The notes beneath the pieces are model-generated. The model was not told where the DNA came from. It was given only the letters and a program-made list of their open reading frames with translations, and did no database searches. This document shows, in pieces, positions 34,601-46,029 of a stretch of 64,000 nucleotides of DNA. The DNA comes from Nepenthes gracilis (taxonomy: Eukaryota; Streptophyta; Magnoliopsida; Caryophyllales; Nepenthaceae): the NCBI GenBank assembly GCA_033239525.1, contig BSYO01000033.1:10345501-10409500 (forward strand), written 5' to 3'. Within the stretch, counting starts at the first letter, position 1. Each line of letters begins with the position of its first letter. A program made the translations under genes and the position numbers.

Positions 34601-37600
34601 TGTGCCTGGGTGATAGGCAGCGTGATTGTAACCTTTATACTTAAAGCTTGGATCTCCACATTATAAATATTTGTACATTAATAAATCCAATAGGCTGTGT
34701 CAACCATTATCGCGGATGTTATTTTTATTCATGTTAAATTTTCTTTCAACATGTTTTCCGTTTTCTGACTAGGTGAGGTCACCATTGCTTTCGGACTTTG
34801 TTTGACCTTGGTCCGTTGATTGTGTTCGATTGATGATACTCATTCCTATAGAAGGATATTGTATTACTTATGCTGTGAAAGCCCCCTAAGGATTTTACAT
34901 TCGATGCTTAATTCGACCTCTCAAAAAGGAGTTAAACTTTTATCTTCAAACCTCCGAGTCTTTATAAGATAATTGATGTTTGGCTATCTTTTGGGCAGTT
35001 AGTTTGCTTCAACTGACGCTGTGACCTATTTATTTTTAATAGGTAGTTTTAGTAGGTGAGGTGAGAGTTTCACCCGATTTATAATCAGTCATGGTCACTT
35101 GGATTTATGTAACTACATGCAAGCACACAAATGAACAAACAATGTAATAAAGTGTAAATTTATTACTATTAATATGATTGAGTACATCATATAAGCACCA
35201 CATACGTTGGTACAAGACATACAACTACTTTGTTCTGGCTAGGAAATGTGCTTATTGGTAATATTTTTTGAGATGTAAGACATTCCATGCCCGTGAGACC
35301 AGTTTTTTGTGATGTGCACCATTTTAAATAATAGCTAAGATTAGGAATGACCCTTTTCGATTTGGGGAGAGTTTGTTTCTATCGGTGATTTTACTAGTAA
35401 CCTCTATGTTCCTTAAAACTAAGTCCCCTACCTTAAATTGGCAAGCCTTTATATTCTTATTGTAGTACCAAGTGACTCATTATTGGTAGGCTACTGCTCG
35501 TAGCCTTACTGTGCCCCTAACTACTTCAAGTAGATCTAGGTGTTTTCTCAAAAGTTGAAAGTTATTATAAGGATTGAAGTTTTCAACTCAGAGGTTGGGT
35601 AGTCCGATTTCTACCAGAAAAATCACCTTGGATTAATAACATAAGTTGAATGGTTTTATCATGTTGGTTTTCTAGTGGTTGTCCGGTAAAACCAAAGTAC
35701 AAACGGGAGTTCATCTACCTAGGAGCCCCCTACGTTTTCCAACTTCATCTTCAATCCATGTAATAAGGTTCAATTCTTTACCTCTACCAGTCCATTTATT
35801 TAAGGACAAGCAATGGAAGTATGAACCAACTTGATCCCTAAGTTAGTGCAGTATTTGGTGAATTTTGTTTCAATGAATTGGGTTCATTATCAGTTATTAT
35901 GACATCGAAATTCCCAAATCTACAAAAGATATTTTGTTGAATGAGTTCGGTTACATTTTGATATGTGATTTTTGCTAGTAGAGATACCCCCACCAACTTC
36001 ATGAAGCAGTGTATCATAACTATGATGAACTTTCTCGGTCTTGTGGTAAGATAAAATGATTCTAGTATGTCGAGTCCCCATTAACAAACGGTTAAAGCAA
36101 CTACACGGTCTAAAACTTGGTATGGGGTTGGTGGGCGACGTTACCATTAATATGACAGTTTTTATATCTGTTAACAAATTTCATGACGTCTTTTTTCATC
36201 ATAGGCCAATAATAACCCTATCACATGACTTTAAACACTAGGTTTTTTCCCCTATATGTGACACATAGATTCTAAGGTATACTTCATTCAGTGCATAGTC
36301 AGTTTCGATTGGTATCAAACATCACATGTATGGGATAGAGTATCATCTTTGGTATAATTTCCTATCAATGAGGGTGTACCATCCTACTCACTTCTTTACA
36401 CATCATGCTTCTTCCTGATTTTTGGGTGGAAGACCTTCTCCAAGATACCTTCTATATGGAGTCATTCAGGTACTATTGTTTGAAATCTGGAGTATCTCTT
36501 CTAGGACCTCTACACTTGGGATCGTGAGGATTGCCCTCATCTTTGTAGCTATTACTCTGGGTTTTCAAATGCAACAGCTTTTGTCATCTGATCTGCCTTC
36601 CAATTGTCTTCCCTCGAGATGTGACTGACTTTCACATTGTTGAACGACTCGATTAAGCTATTTACAATAGCCAGGTATTTCGCAAGGCATGGACCTGATG
36701 CTTCAGAATTTCCAATCATTTGGTTGATAACTAGTTCTGAACTCCTGTGGGTGATAAGGTTTTTAATTGAGCATTCCTTTGCTAACTTGAGCCCAACCAA
36801 TAGGGTTTCATATTCTACTATATTATTAATGACAGAGAATATGAGTGTCATTAGATATTTTATCTTTGACCTGTTTGGAATTATCAAGATTATGCCAACC
36901 TTGCTCCTTGATTGAGAATACGACCTGTTTGTGTACAAGATCCATGTTGGAGCCTTCTAGTTCTAAAATGGGTCACCACTCTTCTTGAAATCTTCTAGAA
37001 TTGGGGCCGTTGTTTTTACTTTGAAATCCACGAGTGCCTGCCCTTTCATGGCCAGTTACACTCAAAATTCTATTTCAAACTTGCCTAATTTCCCAGTCCA
37101 TTTGATCAGTCGTCTAAACACATCGAGCTTTTGCAGGATCTCTTTTAATAATTGATCAATTAGGACAATGATCTTATGAGTTTGAAAGTATAATTGAAAC
37201 TTTTTGGTAGAGTGGGTCAGTGCTAAAGCTATCCTCTTGACATAGGAATAACGACTTTTTGTATCTATCAGAATTTTGCTGATATAATAGACCGACCATT
37301 ATTTCTCGGACTCCTGTTTGACTAGGTCTAAGTTTAATGCCATGTCGGATATGGCCAAATAAAAGAATAATTTTTTACCTTCTTTTGGGATGACAGAAGT
37401 GGATGGCTAATGAGATATACCTTTAGCTCCTAGAAAGCTAATTGCCACTCTTTCATGTAATGTAGGCTGTTCACGTTGGCTCCTTTCAAAACTTTGAAGA
37501 ATGGAAGGTATTTCTCTACAAATTTTGCTAGAAATTGAGAGAGTGTTACGAGTCTACCGGTTAATCTCTGGATTTCTTTCACAGTTTGAGGAGGATTTAT

Positions 37601-40177
37601 CTCCATAATCACTTTTATTTTATCTGGGTTTGCCTCGATTCTCCGATGAAATACTATGAACCTAAGAACTTTTTTGGAGGTTACCCCAAACATGTAATTT
37701 GTTAGATTCAACTTCATTTGATGTGCTCAGAGTACTCTGAAAGCCTCATCTAGGTCCCCAATATGATCATTTGCTAATCTACTTTTGACAAGCATTTATC
37801 TACGTACACTTCCATATTCCTCCCTATTTGAGTCTCAAATAATTTATTCATCAGTCTTTGATATGTCACGCTTATATTTTTGAGGCAGAAGGGTATGACA
37901 TTATAATAGTTTGTCCCTTAGTTAGTCATAAAGGAGGCGAATTTATCATCTTTTAGACATATTTGGATCTAATTGCATCTAGAGTAAGCATACATGAAGT
38001 TAGCAATTCGTAGCCGAACATTGAATTATCAACAAATTAATCCTCGACAACGGAAAGCTATCTTTTGTGTATACTTTATTCACATCAGTAGAGTCGACAC
38101 ACATTTGCCTTTTTTTTGTTACTTTTCTTGACTAGTATAATGTTGGATAACCAATCCAGATATTTGACTTCCCTTATGAAGCTCGCATCAAGTAATTTGT
38201 TAACTTCCTTTCTCGTAGCGATGAGCTTTTCTATAGAATGATTCTTCTGCTTTTGTTGGATAGGTTTGTGCCCTGGGATCATGCCTAATCTATGGACTAT
38301 AATTGATATTTCTAGCATATCTGCTAGTGACCATGTAAACATGTTCGAGTTTTGCCAAAGAAAATTTATTAGTTTCTCCTATAATTGATTGGGAAGGGAG
38401 TTGCCGACTTGCATGTATTTTTTTTGGTTCATTTGGATCTAGTAGGATTTGCATGGTTGATTTGCTGGATTGGCCTTGTTGCAGGGTTGCTTCGTCTCAA
38501 AGATCGAATTCTTCTATAGGTTGACTCGGAATGGTTTGGCCTATCTAGGTTAGATAGTAAGTTTGATTGGTAATTTGATCACCCAATACTTTCCCTACCC
38601 CACACGAGGTCATAAACTTTAATTTCAAGTGGGATATTAATGTTACCACCTCCAAAACTATTAGGCAGGTCGACCCAGTATGAATTATAAACCGATGATA
38701 GATCGACTATTAAGAATGTCAGCATTTGAGAAGCTATTTTTGGGTGTGTTTCCAATATAACTTATGACCGGATGGCATCTTGGACGGGACGGGCTCGTTG
38801 TCTAGCCCATATACATGACCCTCGGTCGGCTTCATTTGGTTTCTTTTAAATCTGAGTTTAAAAAAAAGTATCAAGATAAAATAAAATTTGAGAACTTTTA
38901 TTATCAATTAAGACTCATTTTAACTAATAATCTATAGTACCGTCTAAAACGAGTATAGATACAATAAGAGGATTGAAATAAAAAGTTATCAAATGTGTCA
39001 TATCATTGTCGCTAAAACTAATGACACATTCTATATTTCTAGCTTCTGCCTCTTGTTGGTAGTCTCTCCAATATGGCTTAAAACTTCAAATCTGGGTGGC
39101 CTAGTTGATATCATACTTACCACTCCTACGGCCACCTAGTTACAAGGCTGCTCGTATTGTTTTGTCCCATCATTACTCGTATTGCTAAGAGCGCGTCTTA
39201 GATCTCTTATATACTTGTGGAGGTATTCTTTTTGAATGAAGACCTTAATTTTCTTATGTAGAGTCTGGTAGTCTTTAGTACTATGACTCAAAGATTGATG
39301 GTAGAAGTAGTATTTCAACTAGTCTCCTCCTTTTTGGTTTTTTACTAACTTTGACCACTTTAGAAATATTTTGTTCTAGATTTGCATTAACACATTTGTT
39401 TGAGTGTCATTTAAAAGGGTGAGATTCAATGCCTTGTACTCCCGTCTAACTCCCGGGTCTACCCCTGGGTGTTTTCTGAGATATTTGGTGGAGGAATTAT
39501 CGATACTTCTCTTCTTTTTTCCAGTGGGTCTGGAGTGATGATTTGTATGCTCTAGTTTTTTTTTTTTTTTTTATCTTGTTAGCCTCGTCTGCGGCAATGT
39601 ACACTCAGTTGATAGTCTCTACCTCAAGGAAAGTTTTGGACTCTTGTTGGAGCAAATGTTTAAAGAACTTGCCTCATTGTGCAGTCACCATGAAAGAATT
39701 CAGCTTCATTTCATCAGTAAGTTTTGACATTCCTCGGGCTTCTGCGTAGAATTAGGGTAAGAAGTGCTTCAGACTTTCATTTGAATCTTACTGGATACGG
39801 ATAAGGTGCTATATTTGCATTTCTTCTCTCTTACTAGAGGTAAATTGCGATAGAAATTTATTGGCCAATTTCTAGAAAGATTGGATCAAATCTAGTGCTA
39901 GTCGATAAAACCAAATTCGGATATTCCCATTTAAGGTCAAAGGGAAGTAGAGACATAAGGCTAAATCATCTAGGCCTTGAAACCCCAGCAAAGTTAAAAA
40001 ATAATCCAGATGGTCCATGGGATCAGAATTTTCATTGTAGGGTTTCAGAGTTGACATTTTTAACTTGAGAGGGAGTCGATGTGTCTTGATTTCCCTTATA
40101 AATGGAGATTTGCCTAAATCAGCCAAATATTTAATCGTGTTTCCTTGGAATAGTTGTTATTCAATTTTTTTGATTCT

Positions 40178-40396
40178 TTCCTCCACCTGGGAGGTGGAGG
40201 CGATCCTCTTTGCATTAAGAAATGTTCTTAATTCCAAGTGATTTGCGGATACTTGAGAAGCCTACTAGCTCGGAGTGTTCCTCGAGAGCTTTCCTCTACC
40301 TAGGAGGTGGAGGGATCCTCTTTGCATTGAAGAATGTTCTTAATTCTGAGTGATTTGTGAATACTCGAGGAGCCTACTAAGCATTCCTTGAGAGAT
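40178..40396. repeat. 113-bp tandem duplication in the old gag
   Basis: Two adjacent copies with a 113-bp period (40178-40290 and 40291-40396) share TCTTTGCATT, AATGTTCTTAATTC and GCCTACTA stretches. Each copy starts with a near-palindrome, CTCCACCT/AGGTGGAG. The young copy has a different, shorter repeat in its gag (53375-53482). Confidence 0.85.
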
Positions 40397-40770
40397 TGCT
40401 GCACGAAACCTCATCTTCAATCGAAAGTCTTCATTTGTCTCAAGAATAGCGCGAGTTTCATAATTCAAGGCTTTCCTCCCAAGCTTTAAAGTTGAGCTGA
40501 CCTTCAATTAGGGTTAGGATTTTTTCATTCAGGATTTCTTGAACTTCTGAGTTCTCGAGTTGTGGGGTTACCCCTGCAAAGGAAGTTTTTTCTTTGATTC
40601 TTCCTTCTAGAAATGGAGACTTGTCAATTCGGGTTTGGGGCCCCCAACGGGTATCTCTCCAATCTATTCTAGAAAAATTTAAGTATCTTGGATATTGTGA
40701 AGGATTAGATAAACTAAATGCCTTCTGAACATAATGTCTGTCAATAACTAAATACAAATCACAATAAACC

Positions 40771-40773
<3 letters not shown>

Positions 40774-40822
<49 letters not shown>
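40774..40822. repeat. (TA)n microsatellite
   Basis: An uninterrupted TA run of about 49 bp near the left border of the nested LTR. Confidence 0.95.
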
Positions 40823-40825
<3 letters not shown>

Positions 40826-41559
40826 TAAACATACACAGGACCCAAAATCATTCCACAAACATCAGACATTTAGTAAGGAAAGCTGCGTACAAAAATATTA
40901 ATCCAATATATACATTCATATCCAATAAAATCGCGGAAGTAAAAACACATCCCTAATAAACTTCCTCAAACCTGCAAAATGTAAAATATCCTATTTTACT
41001 TTAACAAAATAATCCAGTATAAAATAATAATGCTATCCATGATTAAATATAATATCGATAGTTTTAGACATCATAAAAAAATTACACAGGCTAATAATAT
41101 CGCCTGAAAATCTATAATACATCAAAAACTATGTTTGAAAGCCAAACTAATTAATATATAATAAGCAAAACGACTGAAATCTGTCCAAAATACAACAATG
41201 CCTAAACGTCAGAACCAACAATAACTCTTCCAAATATTTGATCTAGTTTGTTGGGTAAGAACTCCTGTATCTCCTACTCATTTGAAGGTTAATAAAAATA
41301 GTAAAGAAATGAGTTAAATATTCAGTAAGGTATAAATATAAAAAAAGAACAAATACTGTATATTTTTAAAATAAATCGAAGGAGTGGAATAGAATTATAA
41401 TGCATATATAACATAAAATATGATCAAATAACATTTTTGAAATACGTTTAATTTTTTTCTTATTTTATTTCTAATTCTTTTAGCTTTTAAATATGTAGAA
41501 AACTTATTTATCTTTAGCGATTAGGGCTAATAAGACTTACCAACTAACGGAGTATTTGA

Positions 41560-41720
41560 TTGATATCTGAATTATATTCAATCCACATAATTAAATGTCA
41601 AAATTACACAACATAGCATTTAATTCCGTATTTATATCCTGAAGATAGGATGAATTGTATTCAGTCCACCAAATCAAAGGTCTTATCTTTTTTATTTACA
41701 TCCTGAAGGTAGGATGGTAC
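41560..41720. repeat. Degenerate direct repeats within the nested LTR
   Basis: Three related units of about 65-70 bp start near GATATCTGAATTATATTCA (41564), TATATCCTGAAGATAGGAT (41630) and TACATCCTGAAGGTAGGAT (41697). Confidence 0.55.
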
Positions 41721-43480
41721 TACCTATTATTTTTCAGTAGACGGGGTCAAAATCGTACAATGATACTTATTCAGACAACAATCTAAATTATATTATCTTA
41801 AGGTATGTCAGAGAATACTATTCCTTGAAATAAAAATCTTTCGTTCAATTTCTTAATTTTTTTTTCATATTTCATATTGGAAACTCTACACAAATATTCA
41901 TAGTTCTTTTTTCTTGATTTCCTCACTTTAGGAGAAAATACCAAAATAGATAATATATTAAAGAGTTCTAATTTCTTGATATAGATTTATAATTTTATAT
42001 TCTTGAGAATATAGATACATATTTTCATATTCATATGGATTTAAGTCTTAGGTTTTAATAGGTGCTTTTTCATAAAAGTAAATATGCCAGATAATTATGA
42101 ACTTTAACATAAATAGATCATAAATCATATTTCTCAAATTTTAGTCACGCAGGAATTTTGTGCATATTTGTCGAAATAAAACAGGAAACGAATACTGAAA
42201 AATAACATATAATTTATGATACATTTAATCCCCCAAATCTCGAATACTAGTGTAAAATTACCGAACAATTGTAAAACTTACATGTATGTACAGAATAAAC
42301 AGATGTGGTGTATAAAAATAATATGTATGTTAGTAAAATCTCTAAACAATAGTCAAATATTATCAGATATAAAATTAGACCAAAGATAGGATTAGAGGAT
42401 ACTTACCTTAACTTTATTCCGAACAGATTTATCAAAAGGATGTCTCAAGGTACCCAAATTGGGCCCTTTCTCCCTACCAACGCGTGTCCCTTCCTCTCTC
42501 CTCCCTACTTACGCCTCTGCATCTCTCTTTCTTCACGTCCTCCTCCACCAGCACTGGCTCCGGTATGGGCGACGGAGGGCAACGTCGGCGGCAGTGGTGG
42601 CAGCACTCGCGATGATGGCGGTGACGGACGGTGGTGCATGCAGCAGTCGGCAACTCTTCTCTGCCCCATGCCACTCATTCCCTAATTTCTCCCGATTCAT
42701 TCGATTACTCCCAAAATCAATACATGCAATTCGAAAATCAACATACACAAAGAGAACAGAAGGATTTTCTTGCCTCGATTCCACCGATTTTCTCCAACAA
42801 CGACAGCGAACGGACGACGGCCGTTTTTGCTTCAATTCGCGATTCCTCTCTCTACTCACACTAATGTACGAAATAGAGGGTAGCATCACGAAGAGGGCTT
42901 CGCCGGCTTTCATTTTTGGCGTTGGGACCTCCGGCAGCGGTGGCGGTGATAGCCAGTGTTGGTCTCCCTCTCTCTCCTCTCTTCTCCCCTTTTTTTTCCT
43001 TCTCTCTCGCCGAAACCCTCCTGATTCTTGTTTTCTTCCTTTTTTTACTTATATTATTACTATTACTATTATTATTATATATGTATTTTCTATTTTTTAA
43101 TCCAAAATCTAAATTGGTGCTCGGACAACAATAGGGCGCGCTCCAAGTGTCACTCCATAATTCCGATCATTCTTTAAAAACTTACAATATTTAATTAATT
43201 TTTATCACACCTATATTATACAAAATAATAATAAATAATTCAAATTAAATAAGATAAAAACTTGAGATATTGCAGACATGGAGTCGACTTAGGCCGTGAG
43301 CGTTTCAACATTTATAGTAGTGGGCGAACGAACATCCTCATGACTACACATCGTTGGGTCATCGTCGCGAGAAAAGATGTCCCTGAGTAGGCTTGATTGG
43401 GTTCTAGTGTTCACCATGCTTGCTTTGCATACTGGCGTGGGATGGTTTTTTTGTTGATGAAAATAAATAGTTTTACTACG

Positions 43481-43499
43481 TTCTTACAGACAGTGCTAA
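43481..43499 (-). other. Decayed primer-binding site of the old Tat element
   Basis: The plus strand reads TTCTTACAGACAGTGCTAA where the young Tat primer site reversed is TTCCCACAGACGGCGCCAA. All five differences are transitions. It lies directly against the 5' LTR and fixes the minus orientation. Confidence 0.8.
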
Positions 43500-44211
43500 T
43501 AATACATTTCAAAAATTTGAATTGATATACGAATTTGGAAGTTATCTAATCTTAAATATTCGGATAATAACGGGTTCGATCTTTGTAATTCTGAATCTGA
43601 ATCTGAATCCTATACATTATAATAGAATAAATTAGAGGTCAAAATATATAGGACTTGCTCTACGATATATTTTTCGACGCTCAATTCAGTGATCTTTTTA
43701 TTCAGATTAAAAAGATAATGAGTAAGTAAATATTAAAAATTAAAGAGGACAGGAATGTGTTTGGATCTGGAGGGCAATACTCCATTTTGTATACTCAAAC
43801 GATTAAATGTCTCTTTTTTCTCCCTTTCCCTTTTATTTGGGAGAAGAATTATTTATAACCTAAATCTTATTCGATCAATTAGTATTTAAATTCTCTACAC
43901 GTGGTTAGAGCTATTTCATATTAATTATAGGGAGGCGTTAATTTTGGCGAGTAACTACTGTCCCAATTTAATGATAAGGATACCCAACCAATAATAATGA
44001 GGTCATTTATTATTAATTAGTTAATAATTATCCTTTAATTTTTTTTATTTTTTGGTAATAAATTGATTGGATTTGGTCTTTAATACCCCTGTTTTTCAAC
44101 AGGTTGAGTCTAGCTTTGCTACTTCTTCACTTGAACAGTTGGGATTTCGGGCCTTGATCCTAGCCTGTGATGCACTGATTATGATTGATCCATCTTGAGT
44201 TGTACTTATAA
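43500..44211 (-). repeat. 5' LTR of the old Tat element
   Basis: 712 bp, homologous to 30057-30753, with a short extra stretch near 43622-43670. It ends at the AGATT duplication. Its transcription would run leftwards, away from the host gene whose leader starts about 240 bp further right. Confidence 0.85.
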
Positions 44212-44216
44212 AGATT

Positions 44217-46029
44217 ATACAAAACTCTCTCAAAACTCATAAGCGAAATTAAAAAAATATATTAAAGTTGAATAGGACCTATAAGACAAAATAATGAACT
44301 CCTGGGGTATTAATTTTTTTTTACACTATCTTCACATATTAGTTTTTATAACGTCATTATCTCTATCACCCCCAAAAAAAAAAAATATTTCCTAACGTAC
44401 GCGAAACTCACGAATGAACCAGAATTAAAGAAAGGATGTCAAGTCCGGTCGGTGGGCGGACGGAGTGAGGAGATAGTGGTGAGTGAGGCATATCTCACCA
44501 CTGCTTTACGCGACGAACAACTTAGCTCGCTTCACAAGGCACGGCCTCTCCTCCACCAACACCACGCCCTCCCGGCCACTGCCGCCGCCACCGCCGCCTA
44601 TTCCGCTCCGCTTCTCTTCAGGGCACGCCCTCTCGTCCTCGTTCAGTGTCAGATATCGGCAACTGCGTCTTCCAGTGTATTACTTTTACACGATACCTTT
44701 CTAATGGCTCCTCCGTTGCTTCAAAAGCGTTTCAGAGGCGTTGCATTTTTCGATTAGTAGATTGTCTCTTTTTGCAATCATTACCTTGCCTGCAGAACCT
44801 TTTGGCGTCCTCTGCCCCTTCATCAATCTCTCTCCGACTTCCTTTTCTAAAGGTAGGTTGATTACGATTCTTTTTGTTTACTTACCTAAATTTGCTTTTC
44901 TTCCGTAGTTGTTTAAAATATTTTTCAACTCAGATTTCAATAAATATTCCTCCGTTTTTTATTCTCATCTGTCTCTCAACACTCTTAATTGGGTTTATTT
45001 TTAATCCAATTTCGCTAGCTCATGGTTGGTTGGCCTTTTTATCGATTTGTTCTGGTGGTTGTGGTTGTGAGATTAAATTTAGGTGGTTTTGATGATGTGA
45101 TTAGTGATTAATCGATTGTTTTCCCTTGACATTGACGCTTTTGAGTTGGTTTCACTTTGTTTTGAAGTTTTTCCTTGACAGTCGAATAGTCTCTATTATT
45201 ATCCGTCGTCATGTTCTCATGATTCTTTCGTGCTGCCTGTGGAATGTATATTGGTGGGATCATTCCTTTGAATTATTGAATTTACTCCATTTCTCTCTCT
45301 TTCCTTTCTTTCACAGTTTTTTTTCTTTTTGGCCTTTTAATATCTGCTCTTGTTAGGGGAAAAAAAAATTGAAACTTCGAATCTGAGAGCTTTTTGTGCG
45401 GAAGCAAATGTATGGTTCATTTTATGTGAAGATTTGTGTCTCCTTTTTTATTTTTAAACCTAATATAGGAGATAAAAACAGCAATATTTCATTAATATTC
45501 TTCCTTCCTCTTTGCAACTATTCCTCTGTTCCCTATTTGTGCACTCTACTTTATTATGCTCTTGCTATGCTATCAAGATTTTCTTAGTTTCTTTTATTTC
45601 TACAAACATCTGATTCGTTGGATATATGCTATCAAAATTTTCTTAGTTTTTTTATTTGTACAAACATCTGATTCGTTGGATCTGGCATTTTTTGTGCGAG
45701 TGCTTGCCTGAGTAGAACCTTTTACGCGTTTGGTTGACACTGTAAAATATGATGATTTGATGTACTGGAATCATGGATGCTTTCCAAAATTTGTTCCTCC
45801 GAATTCTTGCTTCAGTTTATTTTCCCTGATTTACATCCATTCAACTATTACCCTTATACCTCCCAACCCCTCTCTATTTTGGAATGAAGATGTAGTATGT
45901 TGCTAATTTCTGCTTTGGTTTATAAGAGCTGTCCTTTTCTTCTAGTGTTGAGGGGAAAGAGAGAGAAGGATTGACTAAAGGTGTGGAAATATGAATAACT
46001 TTTGAAGTTATGTAATGGCAGGTGTTTAA
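44217..46029 (+). promoter_or_regulatory. Promoter region, 5' UTR exon and 5' UTR intron of the TRM-like gene
   Basis: About 230 bases after the old Tat LTR, GC-richer text begins (about 44440-44850) and ends at a good donor, AAAG|GTAGGT (exon end 44852). A T-rich intron follows, to the acceptor GGCAG at 46021, eight bases before the start codon. The transcription start is an estimate and no TATA box was identified. Short frames in the leader (for example 44452-44757) are not convincing proteins; they could act as upstream frames. Confidence 0.6.

Larger units (their letters stand above)
40735..43278 (-). mobile_element. Tekay/Del-like LTR (about 2.5 kb) nested in the old gag
   Basis: This block separates gag codons at 43279 from gag text at 40734. 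On the minus strand it starts TGCAATATCTCAAG, close to the TGTAATACCCCG start of the LTR at 8068. It shares with that LTR the pyrimidine-rich and ATT-rich part (42960-43090), and its length suits Tekay LTRs. The GC-rich section at 42440-42960 is LTR leader, not a gene, despite an open frame of 213 codons. Borders are uncertain: TGTCTGTCAATA at the left and TATTGCAGACA at the right form an inverted pair, but no target duplication was found. Confidence 0.55.
35252..43417 (-). pseudogene. Gag-pol of the old Tat element, heavily decayed and interrupted
   Basis: The ATG at 43417 opens MVNTRTQSSLL, matching the gag start MVNTRSRTN of the young copy. After the LTR-like block at 40735-43278 the reading resumes. 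Gag core lies at 40126-39872 (DPMDHLDYFLTLLGFQGLDD), a zinc-knuckle remnant at 39318-39136, RT start at 38342-38085 (SIEKLIATRKEV, LDASFIREVKY), RT/RNase H connection at 37717-37430 (PPQTVKEIQRLTGRL), the second RNase H at 36938-36552 and the integrase C-terminal end at 35252 (FKVGDLVLRNIE, RAWNVLHLKKYYQ). Stops and frameshifts are dense, and no domain is intact. Confidence 0.9.
30057..44211 (-). mobile_element. Very old Tat-lineage Ty3-gypsy element, 14.2 kb with nested insertions
   Basis: Diverged direct repeats at 30057-30753 and 43500-44211 are its LTRs. The target duplication AGATT is still perfect at 30052-30056 and 44212-44216. Left of the right LTR a decayed Tat primer site is readable on the minus strand (43481-43499), and right of the left LTR a decayed polypurine tract (30754-30767). 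Between them lie a minus-strand gag-pol pseudogene and a plus-strand accessory pseudogene, the same layout as the young Tat element at 52613-62007. Nested inside are a solo LTR (33555-34340) and a long LTR-like block (40735-43278). By eye about one LTR position in five differs, so the insertion is ancient. Confidence 0.9.

Noticed and set aside
40774..40822. Regular TA run considered as a CRISPR-like or structured repeat
   Set aside because: Plain dinucleotide microsatellite without spacers; this is plant DNA.
42459..43100. Open frame of 213 codons on the plus strand
   Set aside because: Low-complexity, lies in the pyrimidine- and GC-rich leader part of a nested LTR, and has no recognisable domain.
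40735..43278. DNA transposon with inverted ends
   Set aside because: Internal text and the TGCAATA end match Tekay-type LTRs better, there is no transposase, and the inverted pair is short.
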